A stretch of 64,000 nucleotides of DNA from contig CAIOHR010000380.1 of NCBI GenBank assembly GCA_903858115.1, forward strand, positions 124,001 to 188,000, read 5' to 3'. The DNA comes from an uncultured Pirellula sp. (GTDB lineage: Bacteria; Planctomycetota; Planctomycetia; Pirellulales; Pirellulaceae). The notes under the pieces were generated by a model. The model did no database searches. It saw only the letters and a program-made list of their open reading frames with translations, and was not told the DNA's origin. The position numbers and the translations under genes are program-made. Positions 44,499-52,234 of this stretch are shown in pieces (within the stretch, counting starts at the first letter, position 1; every line of letters starts with the position of its first letter).

Positions 44499-45503
44499 TT
44501 ACTGGGCGGTACTATTTGCACCATTCGGAGATGCACCGATGGGAATATCAAATGGCAAAGGGCGAGCTGCACACAAGAAACCTTCTGCGAATAGTCGCTC
44601 CTTGAGCATTCGGAATGTTTGGAAGCTATCAGGGTAGACCCACGCCGTTACCGTAACATATTGGTTCCGAAACCCAGATAGCTCGGTACTCAAACGTCCC
44701 CCTGCTCCCAAAGACTGATCGAGTGTTTCCTTGAGTGCGTCCTCCGTTGGAAGAAGAATAAATCGATCGAGCTCCACCATTCTTCCCATCCGAGCGCTGA
44801 CGCCATCGCTCATCACTCCTGTTTGACTCTTCAAGGCATACTTCATGGTAAAGCCCCCGATAGGCCCAAGAGTGTTGGTGATCTTTGTCTTTTGAGAGTT
44901 GCGTTCTGCCGCCCCCCGTGCCTCCCGCTTCAAGGTTTCTATCAGATCATTCCAAGGTACCACGGTCACCATTCCATTCAGAAGCATGATGTGGATTTCC
45001 TGTCCAAAGACAGTCTTCGCCATGGGGGTCGGCAGGTGTTGTAAAATCGCAACCGGAGCCGCTTCGTTCGGCAATTCCCCTTGTTGTTTAAGAAGCTCCG
45101 CCAATTGCTTTTCGAGTTCACTAAGTTCTACCTCGACTTCAAACTGCTTCTTCTGTTCGTCGTCTAGTTTGCTAACTTCTTCTTCAAGAACCGTCTTCGC
45201 GATGGTAACTTCATCGATGGTTGCCATGCGTTCTGCCGAACGATAAGCAAGCTCTCGTTCATAATTGACGAGTGAAATGTGTTGGCTATCTAGGTCCTGA
45301 TCAAGTTGCTGAACTTTCTTGAGGGGAGATTGCAAAGCGTCGGTCTGTCCGAGCAATTCTTTTTCAATAATCTGTTTGGCTGTCGAGTAGCTTCTCGCAC
45401 CAACGATCACGACCAAGATGATAAGAATGCCAACCAAGTTTGCGATCGTATCGAGAAAGCAATCTTCTCCGATTGCCGAGTCTTCCGCGTGTCGTCGTCC
45501 CAC
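44499..45503 (-). CDS. MotB/ExbD-like single-pass protein with TM aspartate
   Basis: A 334-residue protein with an N-in single helix at about residues 16-37 (FLDTIANLVGILIILVVIVG). Asp18 sits at the helix entrance, as in the ion-carrying Asp of ExbD (FIDVMLVLL), MotB and ZorB. A coiled coil follows at about 40-145 (YERELAYRSAERMATIDEVT, DDEQKKQFEVEVELSELEKQ). A compact alpha/beta C-terminal domain (about 155-334) shows no OmpA-type peptidoglycan motif that I can recognise. It is the third gene of a minus-strand cassette with a MotA/ExbB-like gene, 25 bp after the second MotB-like gene. It probably forms part of a stator-like ion channel. Confidence 0.75.
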   Translation of the reverse strand: MGRRHAEDSAIGEDCFLDTIANLVGILIILVVIVGARSYSTAKQIIEKELLGQTDALQSPLKKVQQLDQDLDSQHISLVNYERELAYRSAERMATIDEVTIAKTVLEEEVSKLDDEQKKQFEVEVELSELEKQLAELLKQQGELPNEAAPVAILQHLPTPMAKTVFGQEIHIMLLNGMVTVVPWNDLIETLKREARGAAERNSQKTKITNTLGPIGGFTMKYALKSQTGVMSDGVSARMGRMVELDRFILLPTEDALKETLDQSLGAGGRLSTELSGFRNQYVTVTAWVYPDSFQTFRMLKERLFAEGFLCAARPLPFDIPIGASPNGANSTAQ

Positions 45504-45528
45504 AATAGTTGTTCCTAGTATTTAAGCG

Positions 45529-47565
45529 TTATCGTGGAATCGTGAGAGGCACTTTTTGAAGCTCAACGCCACTACCCTCTAGGAGTTTCTCAAGCATGGC
45601 TACACTTTGCTGTGCATCGCTCGCAGCCTGAATTTCAACAACAGGCACCCAGTAACCTCCCAAGACCGCTGTGTCCCAGGATTGAACGCGTTGTTGAATG
45701 GCCGAGGCTAGCTCTTTGGAGCATTGCTTTGCTCCATTTTCCAGCAGGATCACAGCTTGGAATTCACGAATATTGTCTTGCGAGCGAATGAACCATTTGT
45801 TCTTAATGGCAACGATTTGAATCGTTCGACGCATCGGCGTCGCTTTGTTCTGGGACTTTGTCTGAGCCCAATCTTGCCCAGCTTCTACGGAAATCGGTTT
45901 CAAATCCCCTTCCGGCTTGACATATCTGGGTTGATCCTTGTTTCCAAGGTTCATCGAGATGTTGGGAGTGCCATTTTGATTTTGTGGATCATTCGGGTCA
46001 TTCGACGCATTGGAGGATTGCCCCGTGAGCGAGCTACTCCCGATACCTCCAGCGCTGGACGGGTTCGATTGCGATGAAGCAGAGTTGGAAAATGAAGACG
46101 AAGTACCAGAGGACGGAGTCGCAGCGGCCCCCTGTTCGCTTCCTTCTTGGCCGCTACCTTGGCCGCTTACGGTTTGCCCATTTCCTGTTTGCGCGATTGC
46201 TGCTGGGGAATTTGCGGCCTGTGGATTTCCAGCTTGCCCGAAAGACGATTGGTTATTGCCCAGGTTTCCACCGCTGATCGATTGCTCCGCATCGGTTGCA
46301 GGCAAGCGATTGATACCGGTACTAGCCGACTCCCCACTTAAAGGGGGCTGGGTAGCAACGATGGGATAGCCTGGCGGTGCACTTTGGAATTGTTGTGCCA
46401 TCGTTCCAGCCATCGCATTTTGCGATGGAGTGCCACCTGATAAACGGGGCTGAGAACCGGGAGTACCATTACTGTATACCTTAGGGACAGTGTATGGAGA
46501 CTCTTCGGCACTCCCCTCCATGGGTTGAACCATGCTCCATTCACTCCCCTCCGTCATCCCATCACCTGGACGATTCCGCGTGGTCGAGGGTTTCGTTTCG
46601 GTATTGGACGAAGACGGAGGTTCATTCCATTCATCTTCGGAGGATTCGAATTTTTTAGCCAACGTGGGATTCGCTGCCAGTAATGCTTGTTGGCGTTGTT
46701 TCGCATTCGCGACTACTTGCTGCAATGCCTCTTTCAATCCTGGAATCCCGCTTGGAAAAGCAAGATCCATTTTATCATCGATCAGTTCGTAACCGAATTG
46801 GTCATCCCACCCAGACATGGACCGAGTCGCCAACGCATAGGATTCGATTCCATCCGGTCGAACCAGGAGCAGCGGATACGGAGGCTGTGTAATTCCGAAT
46901 TTGGAATCGTGTTCGCTATACGCATTTCGCAACATTCGCAATGCCGTAGCAAGCGGATTTCCTGGCCCGGTTGGAATAAGGTCACGGTGTGTTAATGCGA
47001 TTCCCTCCGGTTGCAACACAGCACCATCCCGGTTGCATTCGATATAGATGGGGCGGCGATTGGTCCCATTTCTACCGGAGTACGGAATGATCGCAAAAGC
47101 AGGCTTTGTTTTCTTTTTCTTATCGATCTCTTCCGCTAGCTTTTTCTTTTTCTCATCAATTTCGGTTTCGAGCAATTTCAGTCTCTCGTTTTTAGAATCG
47201 ATACCTTGGTCGATGGTTTCATTCTTGTTTTGAACATTCTTGAGACTTTCAACCAACGATTCGAGTTCGGAGTTGAGCCGCTGGATATGATCTTCGATAT
47301 CCTGAAGTTCTCGTCGCCGATTCTCTATCTTCTTTTTGAGTTCTTCTCTCTGATTTTCGAGTTCATCAGAAAACGCTTGCGCTAGATTCCGTTGATCCTT
47401 CGCGGCCAACAATGCAACCTCGGCCTCGCGTTTTGCCGAAGCATGGGAGTTGGTTACGGTAATCGCCAGCAAAAGCACTAACGCACCGATGGTACAAAGA
47501 AGCACTGCCAAGAATGGAAACAATGCTGGCGCCAGATTGTCGCTTCGGCGCTTTCGGCGGCTCAT
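45529..47565 (-). CDS. Large single-pass coiled-coil protein, MotB-like without TM aspartate
   Basis: A 678-residue protein starting with a basic MSRRKRRSDNLAPALFPFLA segment and one helix at about 14-37 (FPFLAVLLCTIGALVLLLAI). No Asp lies inside the helix. A strong coiled coil spans about 45-150, Lys/Glu/Arg-rich. A folded domain follows (about 155-290: YIECNRDGAVLQPEGIALTH, LLLVRPDGIESYALATRSM). A roughly 240-residue Gly/Ser/Gln/Asn/Pro-rich disordered stretch leads to a C-terminal alpha/beta domain (about 565-678). It starts with a 4 bp overlap with the MotA-like gene. The FPFLAVLLCTxGALxLLL motif recurs, from memory, in planctomycete proteins paired with MotA/TolQ/ExbB proteins. Confidence 0.8.
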   Translation of the reverse strand: MSRRKRRSDNLAPALFPFLAVLLCTIGALVLLLAITVTNSHASAKREAEVALLAAKDQRNLAQAFSDELENQREELKKKIENRRRELQDIEDHIQRLNSELESLVESLKNVQNKNETIDQGIDSKNERLKLLETEIDEKKKKLAEEIDKKKKTKPAFAIIPYSGRNGTNRRPIYIECNRDGAVLQPEGIALTHRDLIPTGPGNPLATALRMLRNAYSEHDSKFGITQPPYPLLLVRPDGIESYALATRSMSGWDDQFGYELIDDKMDLAFPSGIPGLKEALQQVVANAKQRQQALLAANPTLAKKFESSEDEWNEPPSSSNTETKPSTTRNRPGDGMTEGSEWSMVQPMEGSAEESPYTVPKVYSNGTPGSQPRLSGGTPSQNAMAGTMAQQFQSAPPGYPIVATQPPLSGESASTGINRLPATDAEQSISGGNLGNNQSSFGQAGNPQAANSPAAIAQTGNGQTVSGQGSGQEGSEQGAAATPSSGTSSSFSNSASSQSNPSSAGGIGSSSLTGQSSNASNDPNDPQNQNGTPNISMNLGNKDQPRYVKPEGDLKPISVEAGQDWAQTKSQNKATPMRRTIQIVAIKNKWFIRSQDNIREFQAVILLENGAKQCSKELASAIQQRVQSWDTAVLGGYWVPVVEIQAASDAQQSVAMLEKLLEGSGVELQKVPLTIPR

Positions 47566-49121
47566 CCCGCTTTCCTCTTGATAGGGATAATGGCAGGTGA
47601 AGGGTTCTCGGAACGATCGTCCTTCGACTCAGCGGCGTCTGCGCGCCTCCGAACAGGCTGCCGCCCCAGATACCCGTAGCGTTCCATTTGTGTTCCGAGA
47701 ACGGCCACCGCTTCGGTCAAGCAGATAGCGGCATCATGAAATCGATCGATGTCGGTGAGCCTTTTTAGGGTTGACTGCAGCGGTGCTTCCATCGACTTTA
47801 CCAGCTCTGCCTGGTCAATCAATTGATGCAGCAGCTCTGTTTGATTTGCGTTTTCGCGTTGTTGAGCCAACATGGCTTTCGATTGTTCTGAAATCGTATG
47901 CTGCCACTCTTGAATACGTGCATCAATAGAGTCCACTTCACGCGAATGCAAGCTCGCAATCTTCTCGTGATGATCCAGCAATGATTTTTGCGTCGACTCC
48001 ACGACTTTGGTCAATGCAAGCGACAACTCCGCACTCAAATGTACCGAAGACTTCTCGTGGTTGGCTGACCAGTTAGCAATCTTCTCGTGATGCTCCAGCA
48101 GTGACTTATGAGTTGACTCTACAACCTTGGTCAAGACATCCGACAAGGCCTCACTCAATTGAACTGAGGAGTGCTCTTGAATTGCCAACCACCTGGTTTC
48201 GGCAGTCTTCATCGATTCTTGCCAAAGCTCAGCCTGTTTCTGAACCAACTGTTCCATCGAAAGCAGAATACCCTCGCCTACAACTTTCAGCGATTCTCGA
48301 ACATTGGACAGGTCAGGCAATTCTGTTTTTTGGACCACACAAGAGTTGATGAGGTCCGAAGTATACCGGTCAATTTCTCCGAGGAGTTTGATTTCCGACT
48401 TGTTGACCGCAAACTGAAAGAACATGACTCCCATCGTCAAGATCAATCCAATAGCAGTCGTATCAAACGCCACGTACAGTCCAGCGGTTAGACCGTTCAT
48501 CGCATCCTGCGAACCGCTGGCCAACGCGGATGCGTCCATCTGGCCTAGTGTTTCGGAGATCCCCAGGACGGTCCCTAGAAAGCCAAGCATTGGCATGGCC
48601 CAGGTTAGAATCCTTACCAACGCATAGCTATCGTGCTGAAGATCTGCGTCACGTTCAGCAGCGATTCGAATATCTTCATCCAATTGATCCATCGACTGAC
48701 GTCGGATTTGCGATGCGAGGATGTCGCGAATTCGCTGGCCGAACCAACTCTGAAATACCGCCGTGGATTGGGTCTTCCATGCTGACTGAAGCCATTGTGT
48801 TTGCGTGTTCGGATCGGTGATCAATTCATCATTGCGTGCAATTTTGATCTCATCAATTGCAGCCTTTGCCATTCCCATCAAGCGAATTTGTCTCGAAGAC
48901 TCGAGAAGTTTGTAGACCAAAGCGCATAGCGAAATGAAGCACAACTCTACCGTTGCATAGGCAACAGCGTGACACTTGGAATAACGCTCCAATAGCGGGA
49001 GGGGGACCGGGCCATAGCGCAATAGTGCGTAGTAGCCAACACAAAGCAACGACCCCATCACGACGGACCAAAAGATCGGAGCTTGATAGTTTCCTATAGG
49101 TTGTCGAAGCTTCCTGAGCAC
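47562..49121 (-). CDS. MotA/TolQ/ExbB-like proton channel protein with long coiled-coil tail
   Basis: A 519-residue protein. Helices lie at about 17-35 and 54-70, with the diagnostic MotA_ExbB pair at about 170-235: ILTWAMPMLGFLGTVLGISE, and GLYVAFDTTAIGLILTMGVM with the conserved Thr-Thr. A cytoplasmic loop of about 95 residues separates the helix pairs. After the last helix, about 260 residues form an almost continuous helical tail. It contains a near-identical tandem unit (LTKVVESTHKSLLEHHEKIA, then LTKVVESTQKSLLDHHEKIA). The long tail recalls ZorA of Zorya defence systems more than MotA. It is the first gene of the three-gene cassette and overlaps the second by 4 bp. Confidence 0.88.
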   Translation of the reverse strand: MLRKLRQPIGNYQAPIFWSVVMGSLLCVGYYALLRYGPVPLPLLERYSKCHAVAYATVELCFISLCALVYKLLESSRQIRLMGMAKAAIDEIKIARNDELITDPNTQTQWLQSAWKTQSTAVFQSWFGQRIRDILASQIRRQSMDQLDEDIRIAAERDADLQHDSYALVRILTWAMPMLGFLGTVLGISETLGQMDASALASGSQDAMNGLTAGLYVAFDTTAIGLILTMGVMFFQFAVNKSEIKLLGEIDRYTSDLINSCVVQKTELPDLSNVRESLKVVGEGILLSMEQLVQKQAELWQESMKTAETRWLAIQEHSSVQLSEALSDVLTKVVESTHKSLLEHHEKIANWSANHEKSSVHLSAELSLALTKVVESTQKSLLDHHEKIASLHSREVDSIDARIQEWQHTISEQSKAMLAQQRENANQTELLHQLIDQAELVKSMEAPLQSTLKRLTDIDRFHDAAICLTEAVAVLGTQMERYGYLGRQPVRRRADAAESKDDRSENPSPAIIPIKRKAG

Positions 49122-49379
49122 TTTGTCTGGGCCTGCCTTGGGAATGATAGCACTGGAAAGTATTTCGGATCTCCAGCTTGTAGCAACCTAATGAAGCTAC
49201 ATCAATGGTGATTCTCCAAGCGGTAGAATCGGCATCGATCGTTGCAATCGGTTATCAAAAAAGGAGGAAGTCCGCAATATTCAGAAACTAGCAAAAGTCC
49301 ATCTATTTTGATGGCAATGCTTCTTGAACATGCACCCGCAATGCCTCAGCCCAATCGAATATCCGGAATAGGCAAAGAA

Positions 49380-50600
49380 TCAATCTGTTTTTAGCACGCC
49401 GCGTACACAGCGAAAGCCGCAGTGATTGCTAGCAGTTCTCGACTCCCCTTTGCCTCGCGTCCCGACCAAATAGCGAGTACAGTACAAATCGCTACAGAGG
49501 AAAGAGCCACCTCGATGAACCCGCTTTTTCTGGTCCGGTTCCTGTGGATCATAAGGGACATCTGGGCCTTTTGGATTTCGCGCAACCACGCCTTTCGCTC
49601 TCAATTGCGCATAGTAATCGGCTCGGTACCAATCACTGACCCACTCCCAAACGTTTCCTCCTATGTCATAAAGCCCATATCCGTTGGGTGCGTATTGCTT
49701 GACCGGTGCAATCCCAACCCAGCCATCGGCTCCCGAGTCCCCTCCCTCGACAGGAAATGCACCTTGGTAGATGTTGGCCTGGTATTGGTTATTGGGTTTC
49801 AATTCGTTCCCCCAAGCGTAGAGTTCACCCGCTTTGCCGCCTCGGCTGGCGAACTCCCATTCGGCTTCCGTTGGAAGCCGTTTGTTGGCCCACTTGGCGT
49901 AGGCTTCTGCGTCTTCGTAGGCGACATGGACAACCGGATAGTTTTCTCTACCGTCTAGATTGGAATTCTCGCCCGCTGGATGTTTCCAGTTTGCACCGGG
50001 TACGTAACTCCACCATTGCAAATATTGGTCAAGGGCCACGGGGGATTTGGTAGGCTTGAACACCGTGGATCCTGTCACCAAATTTTCTAGTGGAGCTCCT
50101 GGAAACTCCTCTAGAGTTGGTTTGATTTCGGCAACGGTCACATAGCCAGTGGCATCGACGAACTCTTTAAACTGAGCGTTCGTAACCTCGGTTTCATCCA
50201 TCCAAAATGCATCGACATAAACGCGATGAATAGGCATAGCATCCAGCGTCGTTCCAGGCAAACCGCAAAGGGATTCGCTTGCGGATTCACTACCCATTGA
50301 AAACTCACCACCTGGAATCCAGACCATGCCTTTGGGGATGTCATCAGATGGCTTGAGCTTGTTTGGAATCGTTGGGCCGAATCCCACGAGCTTTGTGTAG
50401 TCCGCGGAATTGGATTTCTCTTGGATTTCCCTAGCAGAGGCGGCGGGCTTTGGGCTGGCAGAAATGGAGTCGTTGCTTCCGGGTTTGGTCAAGGCATAGA
50501 TGGAGAAACCAACGAAAGCGAAAATCGCACCCAAGAAAACCCACCCCATCAACACGGGTGAGAGTGTACGACCTGCAGTTGGTTTTTTTGCGGCTGACAT
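49380..50600 (-). CDS. Formylglycine-generating enzyme (sulfatase maturation)
   Basis: A 406-residue membrane-anchored FGE-sulfatase domain protein. One N-terminal helix lies at about 16-38 (VLMGWVFLGAIFAFVGFSIY). The FGE fold begins at about residue 90 with MVWIPGGEFSMGSES and continues with NYPVVHVAYEDAEAYAKWAN, LPTEAEWEFASRGG, GGNVWEWVSDWY and the C-terminal RGGSFLCSDLYCTRY. Both catalytic cysteines of genuine aerobic FGE (Cys369 and Cys374, equivalent to CxxxxC) are present, unlike many paralogues that lost them. The expected product is formylglycine in exported sulfatases. It is not next to a sulfatase; the only one in this window is the deletion remnant at 27467. Confidence 0.93.
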   Translation of the reverse strand: MSAAKKPTAGRTLSPVLMGWVFLGAIFAFVGFSIYALTKPGSNDSISASPKPAASAREIQEKSNSADYTKLVGFGPTIPNKLKPSDDIPKGMVWIPGGEFSMGSESASESLCGLPGTTLDAMPIHRVYVDAFWMDETEVTNAQFKEFVDATGYVTVAEIKPTLEEFPGAPLENLVTGSTVFKPTKSPVALDQYLQWWSYVPGANWKHPAGENSNLDGRENYPVVHVAYEDAEAYAKWANKRLPTEAEWEFASRGGKAGELYAWGNELKPNNQYQANIYQGAFPVEGGDSGADGWVGIAPVKQYAPNGYGLYDIGGNVWEWVSDWYRADYYAQLRAKGVVARNPKGPDVPYDPQEPDQKKRVHRGGSFLCSDLYCTRYLVGTRGKGESRTASNHCGFRCVRGVLKTD

Positions 50601-50611
50601 GGGACTTCTCT

Positions 50612-51964
50612 CTAGAATCGTTGTTGTGAAAGTTGATTAGAGATTTCAAATGCAATCTCCAACGCTTGCTCATAGTTTAGTCGCGGATCGAGTTGCGTTT
50701 GATAAGCAGACTCCAAATCCGATTCGGTAATTCCCCTCGATCCACCCACGCATTCTGTAACATTTTCGCCTGTGAGCTCCAAGTGAGCCCCTCCCAACGC
50801 GGAACCGCAAGCGCGATGGATCGCAAAGGATAGCTTTAGTTCGTCGACAATGTCATCGAATCGTCTTGTTTTGCGACCTCCGGAAGTACTTACAGTATTT
50901 CCATGCATCGGATCGCATACCCAGAGAACTGGACGACCTGATTTTGCAACCGCTTCGATGAGTTCGGGTAGTTGCGATTCGATCCTCGCTCGTCCCATGC
51001 GATGAATAAGAGTTACTTTACCGGGTTTGTCGTCTGGATTAAGTTTTACGAGGATTTCCAGCAACTCTTCTGGATGAATCGCACCACTGACTTTTACCGC
51101 CACGGGATTACGAATACCTCGAAAGTACTCGACATGGGCGCCGTTCAATTGACGCGTTCGCTCCCCAATCCATGGCAGATGCGTGCCCATATTGTAATAC
51201 CCGATTCCACGAATACTCTCGCGAGTTAATGCTGTCTCGTAATCGAGGTGCAGCGCTTCATGCGAGGTAAAAAAATCAACTCGCTTTAACTCGGGAGTGG
51301 ACTCATGGAGAATCGTTTCCATGAATCGGATCGAGTCACCCAGCGACTTGACTAGCTCGCGATACCGCATCGCGACCTCCCCTTTTGCTTCGTTGACGAA
51401 CAGCAGGTTCCAGTTCTCCGGATGGTGGAGGTCGGCGAATCCACCTTCGCTGAGCGCACGGATAAAGTTCAACGTGAGAGCAGATCGCTCATAACCGCGC
51501 AGCAAGTATTCAGGATTGGGAATTCGCGATTGCTCGCTGAACTCGTATCGGTTGACGATATCCCCCCGATAGCAAGGCAGTGTAGTGCCATTCTGTGTTT
51601 CTGTTTCACTGGATCTCGGCTTTGCATACTGCCCTGCCATTCGACCGATTCGGACGATCCGCTTTCTCGCTCCGAATACAATCGCTAAGCTCATCTGTAG
51701 CAACAGTTTGAGTTTGCTCGCAATCGGCTCGGTTTGGCATTGATCAAAGGTTTCCGCACAATCACCTCCCTGTAGAATCCAGGCATTTCCTCGTTGTGCT
51801 TCTGAAATCCGCGCCGTGAGATTGTCGATTTCCCAGCTTGTTACCAAAGGAGGAAGCCTTCGTAGCTGTCCAAGCACCGTATCGAGAGCAGACTGATCCG
51901 AATAAGTGGGTTGTTGAGAAGCTGGGAAGTTCTTCCACGAAGTCGGTGACCAAGAATGCAACAT
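50612..51964 (-). CDS. Class II 3-deoxy-7-phosphoheptulonate (DAHP) synthase
   Basis: A 450-residue plant/actinobacterial-type (class II) DAHP synthase, the first step of the shikimate pathway joining PEP and erythrose 4-phosphate. Blocks include ILQGGDCAETFDQC (metal-binding Cys), VRIGRMAGQYAKPRS, FTSHEALHLDYE, IGERTRQLNGAHVEYFRGIR and VLWVCDPMHGNT. The C-terminal GGAHLELTGENVTECVGGS completes the site. The start at 51964 fits the family length. It is separated from the downstream FGE gene by only 11 bp, so the two may share a transcript, though they are functionally unrelated. The 270 bp divergent region with tex holds the promoters. Confidence 0.95.
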   Translation of the reverse strand: MLHSWSPTSWKNFPASQQPTYSDQSALDTVLGQLRRLPPLVTSWEIDNLTARISEAQRGNAWILQGGDCAETFDQCQTEPIASKLKLLLQMSLAIVFGARKRIVRIGRMAGQYAKPRSSETETQNGTTLPCYRGDIVNRYEFSEQSRIPNPEYLLRGYERSALTLNFIRALSEGGFADLHHPENWNLLFVNEAKGEVAMRYRELVKSLGDSIRFMETILHESTPELKRVDFFTSHEALHLDYETALTRESIRGIGYYNMGTHLPWIGERTRQLNGAHVEYFRGIRNPVAVKVSGAIHPEELLEILVKLNPDDKPGKVTLIHRMGRARIESQLPELIEAVAKSGRPVLWVCDPMHGNTVSTSGGRKTRRFDDIVDELKLSFAIHRACGSALGGAHLELTGENVTECVGGSRGITESDLESAYQTQLDPRLNYEQALEIAFEISNQLSQQRF

Positions 51965-52184
51965 ACAGAAAGTAAAGATCGAAAGAGTAAGACGGCTCGT
52001 TTAACTTCGTCAAGGGTGAACACAAAGTAGACTTTAAGATAAACTCGTTCCAACAAGCTGGTGAGGTCAAATCGGTCCAAGGTGCCAAATTCGCCATCAT
52101 TGGTCCCGGTAAATGACAACTCGGGGATACTAAAGCTTGACAATTCGCCGCGACTGCCATAGATTCCGCACCGGCCAACTTTTT

Positions 52185-52202
52185 GCCGCAACTCGTTGCG
52201 GC
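52185..52202 (+). promoter_or_regulatory. Short perfect hairpin in tex leader
   Basis: GCCGCAAC-tc-GTTGCGGC is a perfect 8 bp dyad, 32 bp before the tex start codon. In the mRNA it would form a stable stem just upstream of the ribosome binding region. A T-run precedes rather than follows it, so it is not a terminator. Confidence 0.5.
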
Positions 52203-52234
52203 GATTCGAGATAACGTCAATTGACTGCTTCACT

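Noticed and set aside
44499..49121. Full Zorya anti-phage system
   Set aside because: The MotA-like protein has a ZorA-like tail, but there is no ZorC, no ZorD helicase and no ZorE nuclease. Neighbouring genes are metabolic or unrelated, so only the stator-like part resembles Zorya.
52185..52202. Terminator of a minus-strand transcript
   Set aside because: The hairpin is followed on the minus strand by an A-run rather than a T-run, and it lies upstream, not downstream, of the DAHP synthase gene.
51841..52233. Minus-strand protein across the DAHP synthase start
   Set aside because: It overlaps the synthase start region in another frame, shows no recognisable motif and has no ribosome binding site. 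The divergent promoter region explains the gap.
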